64,000 nt of DNA from Peromyscus leucopus (Eukaryota; Chordata; Mammalia; Rodentia; Cricetidae). A model generated the notes under the pieces. That model made no database searches and was not told where the DNA came from. It saw only the letters and a list, made by a program, of their open reading frames with translations. Positions 13,244 through 21,900 of the stretch are shown in pieces. Position 1 is the first letter of the stretch. Each line of letters begins with the position of its first letter. The stretch covers positions 4,727,078-4,791,077 of the forward strand of contig NC_051082.1 in assembly GCF_004664715.2 (NCBI RefSeq). The letters are read 5' to 3'. The position numbers and the translations under genes are program-made.

Positions 13244-13599
13244 TGTGTGGTGCATGTGTGTGTGTGTACATGCGTGTGTGTACACACACATGTGTATGTG
13301 TTTGGGAGGATAGGACCTCAGCAAGGCTGCTTCTCTTCCTTGTTTATACAGTAGCCGGGCTGCTATTCAATACACGACCTTGAGGGTGGAGTACGTAGAT
13401 GTTGAGATGTTAATGCGCCCTGCAAGTCTACCTAGGGAGTTACGGCTAGTGGGTGGTGCCTCCCCTTATGGGATTCAAGGGTCCACACCCACACCCAGCA
13501 GGAGACTCTTGCACAGTTGACCATCACTATGAAGTATTTTGTCCGCTCACCCATCCAGTCAACACTGGACTAGCCACTCTCTGTCCTTTGAAGAAAACC

Positions 13600-13653
<54 letters not shown>

Positions 13654-16600
13654 GTGGGGGGGGGGGGGGGGAGCACTTCCCGTGCCCGGATCGTCTACTT
13701 TTTTAGGGCAGACCCTGACATTTTGGGAAGTCAGTGATCAGGGCAAGGACTCTCCATGGAGCACCATGAGTGGGTGTGGGCCTGAGAACACACCAGCACG
13801 TCTTCCTTGCTCATCTCCCACTCAGCGGTGGGAAGGTGCTGGGTCTGACCTCTGACCTCTCTGAACTAAGTTCCAAAGGTTGAGGCGTCTGCTCAGGGTT
13901 TTTTTTCCTCCGTCCTCTCCACGAATATAAGCCTGTGGACAAGTGCTGCTGTCTGTCCCTAGTTTTCTTGTCTGTAGTTGGAGACGAAGCCAGGGTCGTC
14001 GCTGTAGGCACGCACTTGCTGGGACTGAGAAAGCACCTAGCACCTAGTACCCAGTAGGTACTTAAGAACTCTGTTCCTCAGCATTCTGGGAGTGGACTTC
14101 CCTCCCACCCTCGGAGCTAAGGAGAAACCCCGCTAGAGCTAGCGAGGCTCAAGGCTGCTGAGGGACAGAGCTGCACTCCGGCTGCTCTGGGGTCAGAGAG
14201 ACTAGTGAGGGACGGCTGGCCGTCTAGACCTCCGCCACTGACCCCTGACAGCTGCCCCAGAACTGGGCCGTTGGCTGCAGCCAGCAACGCCCTCCCCTCC
14301 CGGAATGTGGGCATTGAAAGTTAACTAACGGCCAATCAGCCCCAGGGGGACGGAGGACCAGGCAGCTGCTTGTGGCCTGCATGAAGGCCCCCCCCCCCCA
14401 AGGTGTCTGGATTCACAGCCTGGGAGATCCAATCCACGGAGCAGTCCCTGGAGACATAGAAACCCACATGAGAAGCCCATAAACTTTTCCTGGGCTATTA
14501 TTTAGGCAGAAAAATGGGAGTTGCTGGAAGCAAAGGCTCCCAGCGCAGAGTAATTAAAAAATGTCCCTGCCAGGAGCAAGCACTGTCCCAAGCTGGCTCA
14601 CTGCCTTGCTGGCCTGCAGCAGGCACAACGCCCCCCCCCCCAACAGCAGCCTGCTGATTGGGTCTCAGGTTCCATTTTGCAAAGAGGATCTGGGGGAGTA
14701 ACTGTGGGGGGGGGTGTCACACGGTGGAGAGGTAATATGTTCTTTACTAGTGGCGTATGGGGAGTTTAGGTGCACAGTGCTCACGGGGTGTGTGACAACT
14801 TCAGGTCTGAGACCCTATGTGGCCTGTCACTCCCACATCATCTTGACTAAAGCATTTCACCCTGGCCGATCCCTCGAGTCATTCCCTTACCAGGTCGGCA
14901 CAGGCACGCTGCCCTCACGGGGTGGTTAGGGGACAGCTGGTCACCATTGATACTGTGACTCTGCTGCAGAAGAGGTGACAGCCTGAACCTCAGCCGTTGT
15001 GGTGAAGGTTAAGGTGTCCTGCCATTTGGATGCACTAGCTGTCCTGGGGGGCCAGGGTGGGGGGTGCTAGGGGATGAATGACTGCAGGTGGGAAGGGTGT
15101 GCCGGGCTGGGTCCGGGAACCTCTGGATCAGAGCTGACAGTCCCCACTTGCCAGCTGGTCAGTGAGTGGGCTACACCGGCCATCCCCCACCATGGGAGCT
15201 CTGTCTGTCTGTCTGTCTGTCTTCCCCTGGATTTAGAGCTGGGCAGTGCCCAGTGCTGCAGACAGTTTCTGGGTTGCGCTGGCCTGGAGGTGAAGCCCGA
15301 GCCTCAAAGGAGCTCCATTAGGCGGCACGTGTGCATCCCGACTCAGGGATCCCATCTCCACACTCCCCGAGGGCCCTCTGTGGTTCTGGCGCCCACGCAT
15401 TCCAGCACGGCCAGGTTGGAAGCAGCGATAACTAGTGAAGGAGCCCGAGTTCTGCAAGCTTTACCGCTCATCTTTGTGGCAGCCTAATTATGCCCCATTT
15501 AAATTTTTAATTTTCTTTTTTTTTATTATCTGGGGGAACATTCATAGCCCAGCACGCATGTGGAGGTCAGAGGGCAACTCTCTCCTTCCACCTTTTCCGT
15601 GGGTTCCGTGGCCCAAACTCGGTTCACTAGCTTGCACCACAGGCACCTTTATCGATGACGACGACAACAACAGAACCATCTCCCTGACACCCCAGTCCTG
15701 CTCACTTTAAAGCCAGGAATCTGAAGACAGGGGACCCCTCCGTCTATGGGAACTGGCGTATGTCTGACTGACAGTCTTTGTTCCTCCTGCTCTCTTCCCT
15801 GACCCTTCTGCGACTCTATGGAGGTGGAATCAGAAGCCATGCCTTTGAGCTCTTACATCCAGCCCCGGGGAGAACGGACCCTCTCGAGGTCTTCCCCCTT
15901 GGAGAGCAAAGGTAGAGCTGTCTGGGTTTGTGCCGGGCCGGCTGGGTGTCTTGTTAATTTTACAGTAGTTTCTACTGTCCATTCATTGTCTTAAGCCAAT
16001 GAGGGCTCAGAGGTGATGTGCCCAGGAGCATCATACCACGGGCAAGTGGCCGAGCCAGAGAGGGCTGGCTGGTTGCCATAGCAACTCCATGCTGCAGGTG
16101 CCCCATTGTACAGATGAAGAAACTGAGGTTTAGAAAGTGCCAGAGAAGCCGGGTTTACCCAAGCCAGAGATGCTCACACAGGCCCCCACTCATGATTATT
16201 TACCTCTAATAGCAAGAAGGAAGTCCGGGGTGGGGGGTGGGGGTCCTAGGCTGTGTGATGCTGGCCTCAGTCCTCTGCCCTGAGTGGTGGACTCAGCAGA
16301 GGCTGGGAATGATGGGTACAGGAACTGCCTTTGCACCTGGGCCAGGTGCTGCACACTCGCGCGCACACACACACACACACACACACAGCCGTTTGAATCC
16401 TTGGCCTCCTTTGTGTCCAGAAGCAGCCTTCTAATTGGAGGCTGCTTGGTGCCTCAGCAGTGGCCCCCCGGCCCAGACAGCCCCTGGGTAAACAGGGTTG
16501 ATCTGAGGTGACAGCCTGCCTTCCCAGGGTAACCCCCAGCCTGGCCCCGCTGCTCCACCGAGGCATGGGGTTGGCTTTAGGGCCCTGGGAACCAGGTCAG

Positions 16601-17433
16601 GCTACCCCATCTCAAGGAGGAGAGGCTCTCCCAGAGCACCCTGCCCGTTCCTCCTCCTCCTCCTCCTCCTCCTCCTCCTCCTCCTCCTCCTCCCTCCTCC
16701 TCCTCCTCCCTCCTCCCTCCCTCCCAAAGGCTGTGCACACTTGACTGAGCTCCACTCTGGGCCTGGGTTCTCTCACCTGTAAAGAAGGTTTTGATTTTTT
16801 TTTTTTTTTGGGGGGGGCTGAACTTCCAACGCCTTTCCCACAAAGGGGCAAGGCCCGTCATGCTCCCCACCCTCACCTGAACTTTGATTCTGTTTCGAAA
16901 GCCATTTTAACTTGGGCCCCGCTTTCCATCGAGTTGGCCCATAGAGCTCCAAAGAGAACCTGCCACCATCTAATTCAACAGCATCATTCATTTACATGAG
17001 GAGAAAACAAGGCCCGGCAGCTGGGGCGATGGGCTGGCTAAAGGTCACACACAGCACAGCGCGGCGAAGAACTCACGAGTCCCGACCTACAAACTCCCAA
17101 CACCCACGGAGGGTGGAAACCAGTTTTTTTCCAGAACGCTTTTGGGGTGGGGGGAACATTTCTTAGAGCCCCTGCTGGGGTCACTGGGTGGGAAGCTGCT
17201 GCTGTCCCCAGGCTGCCCACAGTCGAACCCAGGAGAGACTCTCCCTTAGAGGGGACGCGCCAAGCAGAGAGAGCCACTCTGAAGTTGAGACTTTCTCCCA
17301 TCCAGGCTGCAGGCGCCTCAGCCACCACACAGACGGGGACCCCTCACCTGAATTCCTGCGGAGAGCGGTGGTGACTGAGCCCCGAACTTCTGATCATTCC
17401 TGACATTTTGGGTGGGATGTCACTTTCTATCAT
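560..17433 (-). CDS. Foxn4: Foxn4, forkhead box protein N4 (whole coding span, nine coding exons)
   Basis: Sequence-specific transcription factor of the FOXN class, acting in the nucleus; the family member is known to specify retinal amacrine/horizontal cells and V2 spinal interneurons. Coding exons on the minus strand are 17433-17348, 8297-8152, 6558-6434, 6338-6228, 5988-5861, about 5351-5232, 3987-3780, 2156-1764 and 816-560. Except around exon 7, every junction has GT/AG and phases match. With exon 7 at its expected 97 nt the sum is 1551 nt, or 516 residues plus stop, close to the 517 residues I recall for human FOXN4. The forkhead domain covers about residues 190-290, beginning at YPKPIYSY and containing the recognition helix [11 protein letters not shown]. 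The C-terminal part (about 300-516) is proline/leucine-rich and ends NKAIALL. Exon 7 is damaged as printed (see its own entry), so the literal sequence does not translate through. Confidence 0.96.
817..1763 (-). other. Foxn4 intron 9 with old MIR-like SINE fragments
   Basis: Intron of 947 bp, donor GTGAGG at 1763-1758 and acceptor AG at 818-817. Two stretches (about 960-1090 and 1490-1640) read like antisense MIR: phrases such as 'gggaaagccactttagtctctg' style text and 'agtgcttagttggtatacag'. A homopolymer-rich C tract lies at 1421-1436. Nothing else is recognisable. Confidence 0.6.
1764..2156 (-). CDS. Foxn4: Foxn4 exon 9
   Basis: 393 bp, acceptor TTGTCTGCAG, donor ACAGG|GTGAGG. The preceding exon's G plus AG gives the first Glu of [19 protein letters not shown]. 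It encodes residues about 301-431, rich in Pro, His, Leu and Gln (for example [19 protein letters not shown]), then [20 protein letters not shown], a highly conserved FOXN4 block. It enters at phase 1 and leaves at phase 1. Confidence 0.96.
2643..2792 (+). repeat. SINE B1 (Alu-type)
   Basis: Starts gccgggcaacggtggcaca, has the Pol III B-box-like gttcgaggccagcctgg and ends in an A-run after ccctgtctcg. Full length, moderately diverged. Confidence 0.9.
2850..3047 (-). repeat. SINE B4/B3-like, antisense
   Basis: Reads antisense with 'ttgagacaaggtctcccaag', 'aggattacggatgcacac' and a terminal 'cactcagccatctccccag', the complement of the tRNA-like SINE head. Diverged. Confidence 0.6.
3352..3412. 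repeat. (TC)n microsatellite
   Basis: About 60 bp of nearly pure CT dinucleotides, with one tg interruption near 3397, at the tail end of the adjacent B2. Confidence 0.95.
3413..3580 (-). repeat. SINE B2, antisense
   Basis: Antisense B2: 'gttgtgagccgcc' and 'gtgctcttagccacccggcc', ending ccatctctccagccc, the complement of the tRNA-derived head. Confidence 0.85.
3780..3987 (-). CDS. Foxn4: Foxn4 exon 8 (forkhead recognition helix and C-terminal half)
   Basis: 208 bp, acceptor CCCCCCACAG, donor CCCGG|GTGAGC. Encodes about residues 232-300: [20 protein letters not shown], then the [19 protein letters not shown] region and the basic [17 protein letters not shown]. It carries helix H3 ([11 protein letters not shown]), which inserts into the DNA major groove in forkhead proteins, and the wing region. 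Phase in 0, out 1. It is intact, unlike the neighbouring exon 7, so the gene is unlikely to be dead. Confidence 0.97.
3988..5231 (-). other. Foxn4 intron 7
   Basis: About 1.24 kb. Contains one antisense B1 whose distal half, like the following 5000-5230 stretch, looks error-rich. A clean donor next to exon 7 is missing: where GTAAGG would be expected the text reads AAGGGGCTAAGG. Confidence 0.7.
4703..4912 (-). repeat. SINE B1, antisense, with a corrupted half
   Basis: T-run at 4704-4729, then cgagacagggtttctctgtg through cacagagatccgcctgc, a clean antisense B1. From about 4825 the expected sequence is broken up by small insertions ('cttcctgaccttcctctgcg', 'gtcgagccgacctgtgg'), unlike the substitutions seen in other B1 copies here. 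Confidence 0.85.
5232..5351 (-). CDS. Foxn4: Foxn4 exon 7 (N-terminal half of forkhead domain), disrupted as printed
   Basis: Acceptor GGTCCAG at 5352 is followed by a base completing the split Ser, then CLIAMALK in frame: helix 1 of the forkhead domain. After that the reading frame fails, with TGA reached after 19 codons. Pieces of the expected exon remain in order (cagcctg, tgtgagcgag, cgtac, ggagca, tcccgtac, then gaag), separated by extra bases. Length to the last recognisable AAG is about 120 bp against an expected 97, a net gain of about 23 bp. The donor is also broken. Mammalian FOXN4 needs about 33 residues here (helices 1-2). All other exons are intact, so I favour sequence error over a true lesion. 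Confidence 0.75.
5352..5860 (-). other. Foxn4 intron 6
   Basis: 509 bp with donor GTGAGG and acceptor CCAG. C-rich on the plus strand; nothing recognisable. Confidence 0.8.
5861..5988 (-). CDS. Foxn4: Foxn4 exon 6
   Basis: 128 bp, acceptor CTGTGAAG, donor TACAG|GTGAGG. Encodes about residues 157-198: [20 protein letters not shown] through [16 protein letters not shown], the start of the forkhead domain. Ends in phase 2 with the first two bases of the Ser completed by exon 7. Human FOXN4 has the same block with few changes. Confidence 0.96.
6228..6338 (-). CDS. Foxn4: Foxn4 exon 5
   Basis: 111 bp (37 codons), donor CAGCAG|GTACCA. Encodes about residues 120-156: [20 protein letters not shown] to [10 protein letters not shown] set the acceptor at GCTGAGCAG|ATG because joining to exon 4 then gives SHRAS-MNQF, matching human HRDS-MSQF. 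A second acceptor, CTCTCCAG, lies 9 nt upstream and would add Ala-Glu-Gln in frame. Confidence 0.93.
6434..6558 (-). CDS. Foxn4: Foxn4 exon 4
   Basis: 125 bp, acceptor CCTCCTGCAG, donor GCCAGC|GTAAGT. Encodes about residues 78-119: (G)[18 protein letters not shown] through [11 protein letters not shown]. Enters at phase 1 and ends at a codon boundary. Low-complexity Gly/Pro/Ala region N-terminal to the DNA-binding domain. Confidence 0.95.
7285..7430 (-). repeat. MER5-type hAT DNA transposon fragment, antisense
   Basis: 'gggctgaacctggcccatag' followed by 'aataaagttttattggcac' and 'atttgtttacatacagtctg' matches antisense MER5A, an ancient non-autonomous hAT-Charlie element. A second MER5-like piece in the opposite orientation is at about 7858-7905 ('gggccggacagcaaaggctt'). 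Confidence 0.7.
7478..7592 (+). repeat. Old B1-like SINE
   Basis: 'cctataattccagcactcgg', 'cagcctggga' and 'gagaccctgtctcaaaa' in order; shorter and more diverged than the young B1 copies. Confidence 0.7.
8040..8125 (+). repeat. MIR SINE core fragment (reaches the edge of intron 3)
   Basis: 'ccccattttacagagatgga' with a following 'ctggggccactcagcaggct' matches the sense MIR core. Confidence 0.6.
8152..8297 (-). CDS. Foxn4: Foxn4 exon 3
   Basis: 146 bp, acceptor TTTGGAACAG, donor ACCCAG|GTAGGC. The first base completes the Arg of EFR; then [20 protein letters not shown] and [15 protein letters not shown] follow, ending RPHPG in phase 1. [20 protein letters not shown] is essentially invariant in FOXN4 and makes the assignment secure (about residues 29-77). 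Confidence 0.96.
8763..8940 (+). repeat. SINE B1, cricetid type
   Basis: gccgggcggtggtggtgcac at the start, agtttgaggccagcctgggc in the middle, then the ggaaaggcgcaaagctacac segment and an A-rich tail grading into AAAG repeats. Confidence 0.92.
9985..10140 (-). repeat. MIR-like SINE fragment, antisense
   Basis: 'cttaacctctctgtgcctcg' then 'ttcacctgtaaatcacagac' follows antisense MIR. A sense piece ('ccccattttacatatagag') is at about 10278-10305. Confidence 0.55.
11010..11105 (+). repeat. MIR SINE fragment
   Basis: 'actttacagatggggaaact' followed by gaggctagcacag, then 'gaggacttaaatctggtctc', a sense MIR core. Confidence 0.6.
12090..12165 (-). repeat. MIR SINE fragment, antisense
   Basis: 'tctaagcctcagtttacaca' followed by tctgcataatgggg, an antisense MIR core. 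Confidence 0.6.
13201..13296. repeat. (GTGC)n/(GT)n compound microsatellite
   Basis: About nine consecutive gtgc tetranucleotides at 13210-13246, then gtgt and a gtac/acac inversion. Confidence 0.95.
13602..13671. repeat. (GT)n followed by a long G homopolymer
   Basis: About 50 bp of GT, then roughly 17 consecutive G at 13655-13671. Both are slippage-prone, so printed lengths may be inaccurate. Confidence 0.95.
13925..14070 (-). repeat. MIR-like SINE fragment, antisense
   Basis: 'ctagttttcttgtctgtagt' and 'gcacctagtacccagtaggt' resemble the antisense MIR core and 5' part. Confidence 0.5.
15500..15720 (-). repeat. SINE B3-like, antisense, truncated
   Basis: 'gcacgcatgtggaggtcaga' followed by gggcaactctctcc and 'gcttgcaccacaggcacctt' is antisense B3-type text; it ends in a GAC/AAC-rich stretch (15655-15675) instead of the usual 'gagccatc' end. 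Confidence 0.6.
16085..16160 (+). repeat. MIR SINE fragment
   Basis: 'ccattgtacagatgaagaaa' followed by ctgaggtttagaaagtg is a sense MIR core. A further MIR-like piece ('ctaaaggtcacacacagc') is at about 17000-17060. Confidence 0.6.
16361..16387. repeat. (CA)n microsatellite
   Basis: About 13 CA repeats with cgcg at the left edge. Confidence 0.95.
16649..16728. repeat. (TCC)n polypyrimidine tract
   Basis: About 80 bp of almost pure TCC with two phase slips; on the Foxn4 sense strand it is purine-only GGA. A T10-G7 run follows at 16796-16816. Confidence 0.95.
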
Positions 17434-17436
17434 CTC
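17348..17436 (-). CDS. Foxn4: Foxn4 exon 2 (start codon)
   Basis: ATG at 17433-17431; acceptor CCCCCTCTAAG ends at 17437, leaving GAG before the ATG, and donor TTCAG|GTGAGG. Encodes [20 protein letters not shown] then HHRSPQEF and two bases of Arg, matching human MIESDTSSIMSGIIRNSG... in position and length. It is too short for ordinary ORF finding and was located by homology. Exon 1 is therefore non-coding. Confidence 0.92.
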
Positions 17437-17799
17437 CTTAGAGGGGGGGAAAAAGATACAACAAAGTTCCCATTAGCACCGATGTGGGCAGGGCAGAGAC
17501 CCACAGTTTCCCACAGTCGGAAAGCGACTCACAAAGTCACAATCCCGGGAAAATCCTACAGGAATTTAAGAGCCAAGTGAGGAGAATGGGTGAAATTCCA
17601 AGTTCTTTCAAATTCAAGGGGGAGGAGGAGGGGGACGGGGACGAGGGAGGGGGAGGGAGAGCTCCTAAATGGAAACGCAGAGCTTTGGAAAGCCCTGGCA
17701 AAACCGAAGAACACCCAAGAACTCCGTTTGCTTCCAAGCTCTATTCTCCACCGCTATTCAGCTATGATCAGCTTGAAAATGAGATCATCAGCAAAGTGG

Positions 17800-18900
17800 G
17801 ACTTGATGGACCCGGGGAACCATCCGCGGGGCTCCCGCCTTGGAGGAGACTCCAGACGCGGGTGCTGGGAAACCAGTCCACGCACCACGCCATCCACCCG
17901 GCCACCCACAAACACGGCATGCAATGAGATTCCAGGGGCGTCCCTTAGTCCTCCAAGCCAGGCCTGAAACAGGCGTGGGCAGCTTCCAGCCCCGCTGGGG
18001 CTCCTGTGGGTCGGATGGGGTGCGCAGCACGGGCTGCGCTGTGGTACCTGGAGCGGGTCCTGGGAGCGCTGGGGGCGGCGCTGCGGCAGGGGGGTCTCCC
18101 TTGCGCTCGCCCCTCGCTGTCCACAATTTGGCCACCGTCGCAGCTCAAACCGTTTTTAAATTTCCCTCTCTGGAGCTGTCCAGCTCTGAGCATGCGCGGT
18201 AGAGTGCCTGGGGGTGGGGTGGGGTTGGGGGGGGCGCTTTTTTTTCTTTCCCCTCCTTTTCCCCAGGGGTCACTTACAGGGCAGGGTCAAGGGGATCTCA
18301 GCGGGCGGGTCCCAGTAGCTCAGCCTCGTGCGCCCTGGGGCTCCCGGACCTAGGGTGGGGCGGTTACGGGGTGGGGTGGGGGGAGCGACACCCCTCTTCC
18401 AACTTTGCGAGCATGCGTGCGGATGATGGGCAGGGCTGAGATACAGATGCTGTGGACAGGGGACCTGGCGGACGGAGGAGGGGAGAGAGGCGCACGCACA
18501 GTACTGGTCCCCCCTCTCCGCCCCCCAACCACCAGCCCCGGGAATGTTCCGGGGCCACCTGTGGCTCCGAGAAAGTTGAGCCCGTGCCACGCAGGGGACC
18601 GCGACAGGGCCCGGGACCGCGCAGGCCGTTGGGGACAGCGGCCCGCCGGGGCTCCCGCGTTGCTCTGGACTCCGCCCCGCTCCCGCCGCGGGAAAGGTGG
18701 CGCGCAGCCCAGGAGGCGCCGGGACAGGGCTCCCGAAACTCCACACCTCTCTGGAACATCGCTCGGATGGTCAAGAGCTACGGGGCCCTCTCCACCTCGG
18801 AATGCCTCCCACCCCGTGCCCCCTTGCGCAGGCTCGGGTGGCACTGCTGCCCACGGGACAGCCACACCCTGCGCCCCCCACCTCACCCCCCAGCCAGCCC
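17800..18900 (-). promoter_or_regulatory. Foxn4: CpG-rich probable Foxn4 promoter region
   Basis: GC-rich with frequent CpG (for example 18060-18115 and 18590-18720), unlike the CpG-poor flanks, lying just upstream of the start-codon exon. On the minus strand a TATA-like TTTAAAA occurs at about 18153-18159, with a GCATGCGC (NRF1-like) word at 18190-18197 and a G4-forming G tract at 18210-18234 upstream of it. No TSS evidence is available from sequence alone. Confidence 0.6.
18048..18125 (-). other. Foxn4: Candidate non-coding exon 1 of Foxn4
   Basis: If the TTTAAAA at 18153-18159 is used, transcription would start near 18125. The first good donor after that is CGCTCCAG|GTACCA, with GT at 18047-18046. 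It would be spliced to the acceptor at 17437. This is inference from signal spacing only. Confidence 0.3.
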
Positions 18901-18959
18901 CGACTGTCCCCATGTTGGGTGTGCACTGTGACCCAGGAGCCCTTAAGTTCAGGCAGAGT

Positions 18960-21900
18960 CCGGCCTTCTAGGGCTGGGTGTCAGGGTTTCAGTCCCATCC
19001 CGTTCATGTCCCCACCCCTTGACACCCTGGTGGTTATGTCCTGACACCTGGCCACGGCTTTCTTGTGGCACCTGGGCGCCCTCGGTTCCTCCTTCTCTGC
19101 CTAGAGTAAATACGTTGGCTTGGGCTTTCGTTTACTGGGGAGAAACGTAGTTTCCAGATGTTGATCTGGGCCGTGGTTGGGAAACTTCTCACTTTTCCTC
19201 TCTTTCCTACTGACCTATGTTTAAAATCTGGACTTGGGCTGGTTACAGAGGCGGATGAAAGAGTTCACGTGGTCTGTGTTGCTTTGAACGTCCCCAGATG
19301 GCCCATGACTAATTCACCTGTTTGGCTGTATGCATCCCAAACATTTGTGGGTGTCTAAACTTCCCTTTGGGGTAACCCTGCTTTCCAGTAAGACGGGATA
19401 TGGCTCCTTAGAGGAGTTGGGAAAGAAGTTCTGTGTTCTGAGGGCTGGTGTGGTCATTAACAATGAAACCTGAAAATTGCTATGGCAAAGAAGGCCAGGG
19501 GTGGAGAGGGAGGGAGAGAGGAAGGGGAGGGAGGAGAGGGAGGAGGAGGAAGAGGGGGAGAGGAGGAGGGAGAGAGAGAACATTGTCTTTGAAAACTCTG
19601 GCTTCTCTGTTTAAGTTTTGGCTGGGAGCTGTCATATTTTAAACTAAAGAATAGAAATTTTGAGTTCCTTGCTTGGGGATCAGTTGGTAAAAATAATGAC
19701 ACCCAGACATCACTGCTAGGATGATTTAGAAACCCTTTTATTAAACTAATGTATCTCCCCTTTATGGCATCTCTCTGCTCTCAGTCACCTGGTGATGTTG
19801 GAACCTTGGAGGGATGAACTGGGGACAATTATTCTTTAACAAGTGTCAGGGGAGATTCTACAATCAAGGGGAGTTCAGGCACCTGGGCTGGGGGGACCCG
19901 TCTTGAGCCTGCCTTTCTTAGTTAAATGAAAAAGGACGCAGTTCACCTGACCTCACAGCTTCCTGCGTGGGGAGTGGATCCCAAGCCTCAGACTGGGTCT
20001 GATTTTGCTGCACATTTAAGATTCTTTGATAGCAAGAGCCCCGTAAGGCTTCCCAGAGAGGGAGTCTTGGAGCAGGGAAGAGCAGGGTAGGTGGGTTTTT
20101 TTTGTCCTAATCTGGGACTGTGTATCTTATGTTTTGGTGGTCAGTGCTGAGCAGGCTTAGGGTGCTGTGGTTGGGAGAAAGTATTTGTCCCTTCGGGGGG
20201 CTGTTGATGTTGTCTGAGCTGGTCATAGCCAGTTCAGTGGTAGCTGGGAACATTCATTTATCCTAAAAAACGGGTTTGGACAGCGTTCTCACGGAGCAGC
20301 TGATGATACTAACTCACCGGCAAAGGTCAAAGCAGGTTTTCTTCGATTGAGAGGCTCAGGTTCATTACAGGTCATGAGTCGTTCTCCTTTCTCCGTAAAT
20401 CTTGGCTTTCCCCTTGCTAACTGTTCTGAGCTGCAACATCAGGACCAGTTCTCTCTCTTCCCACCCAGGAGCCACCCAGCCCAAGCTGCTCAGCCGAGTG
20501 ATCTGCAGGGCGTGTCTGTGAGGGGAATGACTAAGATCTCTCTTCACCCAGAACCGCCCAGGGTCACAGCCCCCTAACTGTGCGTCATGCACCCGGTGGG
20601 CGCGTGAGAGCTGCTGGTGTATTTTTCCCGGCTTTGTCAACTGCTGGAAACAAAAACTGCTTAGGCGACCAGAGAAGTTTCTCAATGGAGACAAACTATT
20701 CAGCATCCTCTTCAGCAGGCGATCGTGACCGTGGTTTCTGAATCTGATTTCTTAAGGTTCAGTAGCCCAGGAAGACCACTGCCAAATGTCAGAAAGCAGC
20801 CCTCGGATGCTGAAGCATGGACTTTTTCTGGGGGAGACGGTGGAGGATGGGAGGACGCTGATCTCTCTTGCTCGCCCCTGTGTGTCAGCGTCCCCTTGGG
20901 GCATGACCTTGGAGGTTCTGCTACTAACTTCAGTTACTTATTTCATCTTTATGAAATCCTGTTGTCTCCACCTAGACCCAGTTCAGTGGCTGTCCTGTTT
21001 ACATCTCATGGAAGGGCAGAGGTCATTTATAAAACCAATCCTGTTAAGGAACGTGGGACAAATGGCAGGAACTTCTGTTTGATTTTAAAGAATTTCCCTT
21101 CCTTCTCAGATTAGAATAACCTCATGGGTTGTTATCAATTATGTCCCATGATTTTTATGTGGTCTTTTTTCTCTGGGGTGTATTTCTTTTGAGATTTTAT
21201 TTCTTTATGATCTAAAGAACAAAATAAAGGGGGGGGGTTCCCTGGGACTTGAAAAAAAAATGTTAAGACCCTGAGTTGAGTGAGGAGTCTTTTGGTCGGT
21301 GTAAAAACTCTTGGGCTTATGGAATCCCTGGGCTGTGTGTCTGCCTGGCTGGAGCTGTGATGCAGCAACCGAGGGATTCACAGGCTGGAAACGGGTCTGA
21401 TCAGACCTTCTGTGATAGACTGCGGCAGGTCCTTGAAGTTCAGTGCCAAGTACATGCACGCTGGCAGCGGATTCCCCTTATAAATAAAGAGGAGTTCAGA
21501 GCAAATGCTTTGGGGACAAACTTCATGGTGTAATTCCAGCGAGTATGGTCTTGGTTGTGATAACACCCAAGGCACTGAGCAGTTAGCCTATTTGGCTTAA
21601 CCTTAAAATTAACGTCGAAACTATAGTGGGTGCCTGCAATCAAAACAGCTTCATCTTGGCTGTCTCTTGGCAGCTATTACTAAATGCACGTCTCCATTAT
21701 TAGACTGTTAAGTGGCGGTCACTAGGTCCTGAAAACTTCTGAGACACCTTCCAAATCTCTACAGACAGGATGGGTTGTGTCACATAATCTTAGCTGGAAG
21801 CGCTTTGGGGGGGTGGGGTGAATAGCGTGTCTGGGCATCTCCTGCCGAGCGGAGAGGGCCTTCCTTTCTCAGCCTCTCCTAAAAGAGTGACAGCTGTCAG

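Larger units (their letters stand above)
8298..17347 (-). other. Foxn4 intron 2 (9.05 kb)
   Basis: Long intron between the start-codon exon and exon 3, donor GTGAGG at 17347. Contains one young B1 (8763-8940), MIR fragments, a B3-like SINE and several microsatellites (listed). Repeat-free blocks at about 9200-9660, 10650-11000, 11100-12090, 14090-14720 and 14740-15180 make up most of it; two with notable motif content are in the findings. Confidence 0.85.

Noticed and set aside
18405..18971. Long ORFs on both strands (up to 188 codons) near 18.4-18.9 kb
   Set aside because: GC-rich CpG-island-like DNA is stop-poor; the products are low-complexity Pro/Arg/Gly and resemble no protein I know.
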